A stretch of 5,445 bases of DNA from Alphaproteobacteria bacterium (GTDB lineage: Bacteria > Pseudomonadota > Alphaproteobacteria > 16-39-46), in contig CANMHY010000071.1 of assembly GCA_947497675.1 (NCBI GenBank), positions 1 through 5,445 on the forward strand, given 5' to 3'. Both the position numbers and the translations under genes were made by a program. A model generated the notes under the pieces. It ran no database searches. It worked only from the letters and a program-made list of their open reading frames with translations, and was not told the DNA's origin. Below are positions 1 to 5,445 of this stretch, one piece after another. The number at the start of each line of letters is the position of its first letter. Position 1 is the first letter of the stretch.

Positions 1-7
1 GTGACAC

Positions 8-478
8 GTGTCTCATTTATCTATTTTTCTTGAAATTCTTTCCCATGGAAAGGGACTCCCACTTCCAGAGTATGCCACAGAAGAAAGTTCTGGATTCGAT
101 TTGAGAGCCGCTATTGAGGGTTCCGTTCTCTTAGAGCCCGGAGCACGATTTTTAGTTCCTTGTGGGTTTTCCATGAAAATACCAAAAGGGTTCGAAGGTC
201 AAATCCGAAGCAGATCAGGGTTGTCGTTGAATCATGGAATTGTTGTTTTAAATGCGCCAGGAACGATTGATTCTGACTATTACGGAGAAATAAAAGTCCT
301 TCTCGCAAATTTGGGTGCCTCTAAATTTGAGATTTCTCGTGGATTGAGATGTGCTCAAATGGTCATTTCTCCCATTCAAAGATGTAATTTTACCGTAACC
401 TCCTGTCTTTTAGACGAGGGAGATGCGTCTGAATCTCGTCGCGGAACGGGAGGATTTGGATCAACGGGTGTTGATTAA
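8..478 (+). CDS. dut: Deoxyuridine 5'-triphosphate nucleotidohydrolase (dUTPase)
   Basis: Hydrolyses dUTP to dUMP and pyrophosphate, keeping uracil out of DNA and supplying dUMP for thymidylate synthesis; cytosolic homotrimer. At 156 aa it has the usual family length. All five trimeric dUTPase motifs are visible in order: motif 1 SGFDLRAA (28-35), motif 2 RSRSGL (67-72), motif 3 GTIDSDYYGE (85-94) with D88 as the expected catalytic Asp, motif 4 GLRCAQMVI (112-120), and the glycine-rich C-terminal motif 5 RRGTGGFGSTG (144-154), whose F150 should stack on uracil. The start is GTG at 8. An in-frame TGA at 2-4 excludes any earlier start, and the N-terminal HGKGLPLPEYAT matches family members, so nothing essential is missing. 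Its ribosome binding site lies outside the window. That TGA could also be the stop of an upstream gene (in alphaproteobacteria often coaBC), which cannot be tested here. The gene converges on the ftsB-like gene. Confidence 0.97.
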   Translation: MSHLSIFLEILSHGKGLPLPEYATEESSGFDLRAAIEGSVLLEPGARFLVPCGFSMKIPKGFEGQIRSRSGLSLNHGIVVLNAPGTIDSDYYGEIKVLLANLGASKFEISRGLRCAQMVISPIQRCNFTVTSCLLDEGDASESRRGTGGFGSTGVD

Positions 479-513
479 GAAAATTTAAAATTTTTTAAAA
501 AAGGGGCCTCTTC
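479..513. other. AT-rich spacer between convergent genes, possible shared termination region
   Basis: Only 35 bases separate the dut stop from the ftsB-like stop on the opposite strand. The spacer contains a perfect 12-bp T6A6 palindrome (491-502) followed by GGGGCC. On the minus strand a 9-bp hairpin can be drawn (510-518 with 494-502, loop 503-509), but it uses two G-U pairs, consumes the ftsB stop codon and is not followed by an uninterrupted U tract. On the plus strand only A/T stems form. Convergent transcription makes termination here likely, but the sequence does not show a canonical intrinsic terminator. Confidence 0.25.
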
Positions 514-849
514 TTAAAGCGGTGTCTTTTCTAAAGAGTATTCCTCTTGCGGAAGAAGAAGGATGCGATCTTCCGGATGATGGAGATTAAGGCGTTTTCC
601 AGCTTGTTCTTCCAATAAATCCGGATTAATAGGGTTTTTCATTTGTTTAACCCAAGTTTCTAAGGCAACTTCTTCCGTTTTGAGAGTGGTAAGTGTTTTT
701 TGATGCGCGATGAGATCAGCATCTAAGTGGCGCCAAGCAATGAGTCCATGCTCTCCCCCAATAAGATGATAAATAAAATAAATGAGAATAAATCCTGCAA
801 ATAAATAGGGCCAAGAATTCCCAAAAAAATCTTTGATGTCATGCAGCAT
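514..849 (-). CDS. ftsB: FtsB/DivIC-family septum formation protein
   Basis: Predicted small bitopic cell-division protein. In the family, FtsB pairs with FtsL through a coiled coil and joins FtsQ to activate septal peptidoglycan synthesis at the inner membrane. The 111-aa product has a short cytoplasmic N-terminus, one hydrophobic membrane segment (about 14-30), then a charged heptad-like region (about 37-68) consistent with a coiled coil. It ends with PINPDLLEEQAGKRL (73-87) and HPEDRILL (91-98), which resemble the DLLEE-A-L-P-E signature of alphaproteobacterial FtsB-like proteins. The ATG at 849 is 15 bp after the eno stop; the TAAGG spanning that stop is a weak, rather distant ribosome binding site, so translation may be partly coupled to eno. 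Position immediately after eno also fits alphaproteobacterial ftsB. The assignment rests on architecture, motifs and context, since these proteins diverge strongly in sequence. Confidence 0.87.
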   Translation of the reverse strand: MLHDIKDFFGNSWPYLFAGFILIYFIYHLIGGEHGLIAWRHLDADLIAHQKTLTTLKTEEVALETWVKQMKNPINPDLLEEQAGKRLNLHHPEDRILLLPQEEYSLEKTPL

Positions 850-864
850 CGGTGAACTTTCGCC

Positions 865-2160
<1,296 letters not shown>

Positions 2161-2207
2161 TTATAGGTCCTTTTTTTATAAATTACGCGACAATTATCTT
2201 ATCTTTT

Positions 2208-4770
<2,563 letters not shown>

Positions 4771-4802
4771 GAGGCTCTTTCGGAAAAAATTGAAGGAGAA
4801 AA

Positions 4803-4850
4803 ATGTATGGAAAGAATTTTTTTTTTAGCTTAGAGTATAAAAAAACCTAA
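4803..4850 (+). CDS. Possible 15-aa mini-ORF with a strong ribosome binding site (unknown)
   Basis: AAGGAG (4793-4798) lies four bases before ATG 4803, which opens a 15-codon frame (MYGKNFFFSLEYKKT) ending in TAA at 4848-4850. A second ATG at 4807, at a better eight-base spacing, opens an even shorter frame (MERIFFLA, to 4833). Both cross a run of ten T (4817-4826). No function is recognisable. It could be a leader peptide for the downstream genes, the remnant of a lost gene, or a chance purine run; there is no independent evidence of coding. Confidence 0.18.
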   Translation: MYGKNFFFSLEYKKT

Positions 4851-4869
4851 AATTAAGGTAAAATTAAGG
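4848..4869 (+). repeat. Perfect 11-bp tandem direct repeat, possible response-regulator operator
   Basis: The 11-mer TAAAATTAAGG occurs twice head to tail without a mismatch (4848-4858 and 4859-4869). An 11-bp period places both copies on the same face of the helix, the arrangement typical of operators bound by OmpR/PhoB-type winged-helix dimers. It lies about 90 bp upstream of an OmpR-family regulator gene, so autoregulation is possible. A TATAAA (4836-4841) just upstream could be a -10 element without a recognisable -35, in which case binding here would repress. The role is inferred; only the repeat itself is seen. Confidence 0.5.
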
Positions 4870-4883
4870 ATTGGACTTAAAAA

Positions 4884-4955
4884 ATGAGCTGGCTCCTGAA
4901 ATACATTTTTGTGGGGATTTGGATAGGAATAACCAGCCTATTCATTGAATTTTAA
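4884..4955 (+). CDS. Possible 23-aa hydrophobic membrane micropeptide upstream of the response regulator (unknown)
   Basis: ATG 4884 opens a 23-codon frame ending in TAA (4953-4955), directly preceded by an in-frame TAA (4878-4880), so no longer form exists. The product starts MSWLLKY and ends SLFIEF. Residues about 3-21 are almost all hydrophobic or aromatic, with one Lys near the start and one Glu near the end, which would make a single transmembrane helix. An AAGGA (4866-4870) sits 13 bases upstream, farther than ideal. The stop lies four bases before the apparent GTG of the response regulator, so translation of this frame could feed that gene. It could be a leader peptide, a small membrane protein, or a chance frame. 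Confidence 0.33.
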   Translation: MSWLLKYIFVGIWIGITSLFIEF

Positions 4956-4959
4956 AAAA

Positions 4960-5445
4960 GTGTCCCCTTCTTTTTCTTTTTTCCTTTCTGAGACCGTTCT
5001 TAAAGAAGATATCTTAACGCCAGGTCATCTTCTTGTTGTGGATGATGATGCACGCCTCAGAGATCTTCTTTTTAAGTATTTGCAAGAAAATGGTTTTGTC
5101 GTGACGCAGGCACAAAATGCTGAAGAAGCAATGGATTTAATGACTCAAATTAAGTTTGATTTGGTTATTTTAGATATTATGATGCCGGGTCAAACGGGTT
5201 TTGAGCTTTGTGAGACCTTGCGCCATCATAAAAACACAGTTCCAGTTCTTTTTTTAAGTGCACGCGGAGAGGTTAGCGATCGATTGGAAGGGTTTGAGAG
5301 AGGCGGCGATGATTTTTTACCAAAACCTTTTGAACCTAAAGAATTACTTTTACGTGTTTCTTCTATCTTACGTCGAGGACGTCATGTAGAGCAGAAGGAT
5401 CTAAAAACTTCTCCCCCCAAAACCATGATATTTGGAGATTTTTTA
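4960..5445 (+). CDS. OmpR-family two-component response regulator (N-terminal part, cut by the window end)
   Basis: Receives a phosphoryl group from a sensor kinase and should bind DNA through a C-terminal winged helix. The 162 visible residues contain a complete receiver domain (about 23-140): acidic pocket D28/D29 in HLLVVDDDARLR, phosphoacceptor D72 in VILDIMMPG, switch residue S100 in FLSARGE, and F119 with K122 in DDFLPKPFEPKELLLR, a signature of the OmpR subfamily. After a linker, KTMIFGDFL at the end looks like the first strand of the effector domain. The start is uncertain. GTG 4960 is the best choice, since an in-frame TAA lies at 4930-4932 and the only other usual start codon before the receiver is TTG 4945; neither has a good ribosome binding site. 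GTG gives an unusual 22-residue leader before the receiver, encoded largely by a pyrimidine tract. It is divergent from pyrG; the partner kinase is not in view. Confidence 0.92.
   Translation, partial: MSPSFSFFLSETVLKEDILTPGHLLVVDDDARLRDLLFKYLQENGFVVTQAQNAEEAMDLMTQIKFDLVILDIMMPGQTGFELCETLRHHKNTVPVLFLSARGEVSDRLEGFERGGDDFLPKPFEPKELLLRVSSILRRGRHVEQKDLKTSPPKTMIFGDFL

Noticed and set aside
3..12. Perfect 10-bp palindrome GACACGTGTC overlapping the dut start; the first nine bases of the window also equal the first nine of pyrG (GTGACACGT).
   Set aside because: A short palindrome at the window edge with no partner site and no known regulator; the shared nine bases code for different residues in different frames and are best explained by chance.
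491..518. Intrinsic terminator between dut and ftsB.
   Set aside because: The only minus-strand stem is A/U-rich with two G-U pairs, includes the stop codon and lacks a following U tract; the plus-strand options are pure A/T. Not strong enough to call a terminator.
2161..2207. Separate promoter or terminator between kdsA and eno.
   Set aside because: The 47 bases are AT-rich with TATAAA-like strings on the minus strand, but no -35 at a suitable distance and no hairpin with a U tract; only the eno ribosome binding site is supported.
4922..4945. Small hairpins (ATAGG with CCTAT, or GAATA with TATTC) before the response regulator.
   Set aside because: The stems are only five A/T-rich base pairs and mutually exclusive; too weak to call an attenuator or riboswitch.

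Overview
The window looks like AT-rich alphaproteobacterial chromosome. The strongest taxonomic clue is the minus-strand gene order pyrG > kdsA > eno > ftsB, which is a familiar alphaproteobacterial arrangement. The dUTPase and the OmpR-type response regulator also read like alphaproteobacterial family members. kdsA (LPS core sugar synthesis) shows a Gram-negative with an outer membrane. The low G+C suggests a reduced or host-associated lineage such as a Holosporales-like one, but that is inference; no rRNA or other decisive marker is present.

Layout. (1) Positions 8-478, plus strand: a complete trimeric dUTPase (dut) with a GTG start, which converges on the next gene across 35 very AT-rich bases. 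(2) Positions 514-4711, minus strand: a compact gene run transcribed right to left. It holds pyrG (CTP synthase, GTG start), kdsA (KDO-8-phosphate synthase, ATGA overlap with pyrG), eno (enolase, 47 bp after kdsA) and an FtsB/DivIC-like septum protein (15 bp after eno). All four are intact and carry the expected catalytic residues. (3) Positions 4712-4959: a 248-bp divergent control region. It contains a plausible sigma70-type pyrG promoter, a perfect 11-bp tandem repeat, a 15-codon mini-ORF behind a strong Shine-Dalgarno sequence, and a 23-residue hydrophobic micro-ORF. (4) Positions 4960-5445, plus strand: the start of an OmpR-family response regulator that runs off the window just as its DNA-binding domain begins.

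Functionally the minus-strand run joins nucleotide supply (CTP, also needed to activate KDO as CMP-KDO), LPS precursor synthesis (KdsA uses phosphoenolpyruvate), the glycolytic enzyme that makes phosphoenolpyruvate (enolase) and a division protein. The two flanking genes are on the other strand and are not obviously part of this programme.

The coding genes are ordinary housekeeping genes, and I see no mobile element, CRISPR array, RNA gene or novel multi-gene system. What merits a second look is the control region in front of the response regulator. Its exact 11-bp tandem repeat has the period used by OmpR/PhoB-type operators, and a tiny predicted membrane peptide ORF ends 4 nt before the regulator's apparent GTG start, which has no Shine-Dalgarno of its own.
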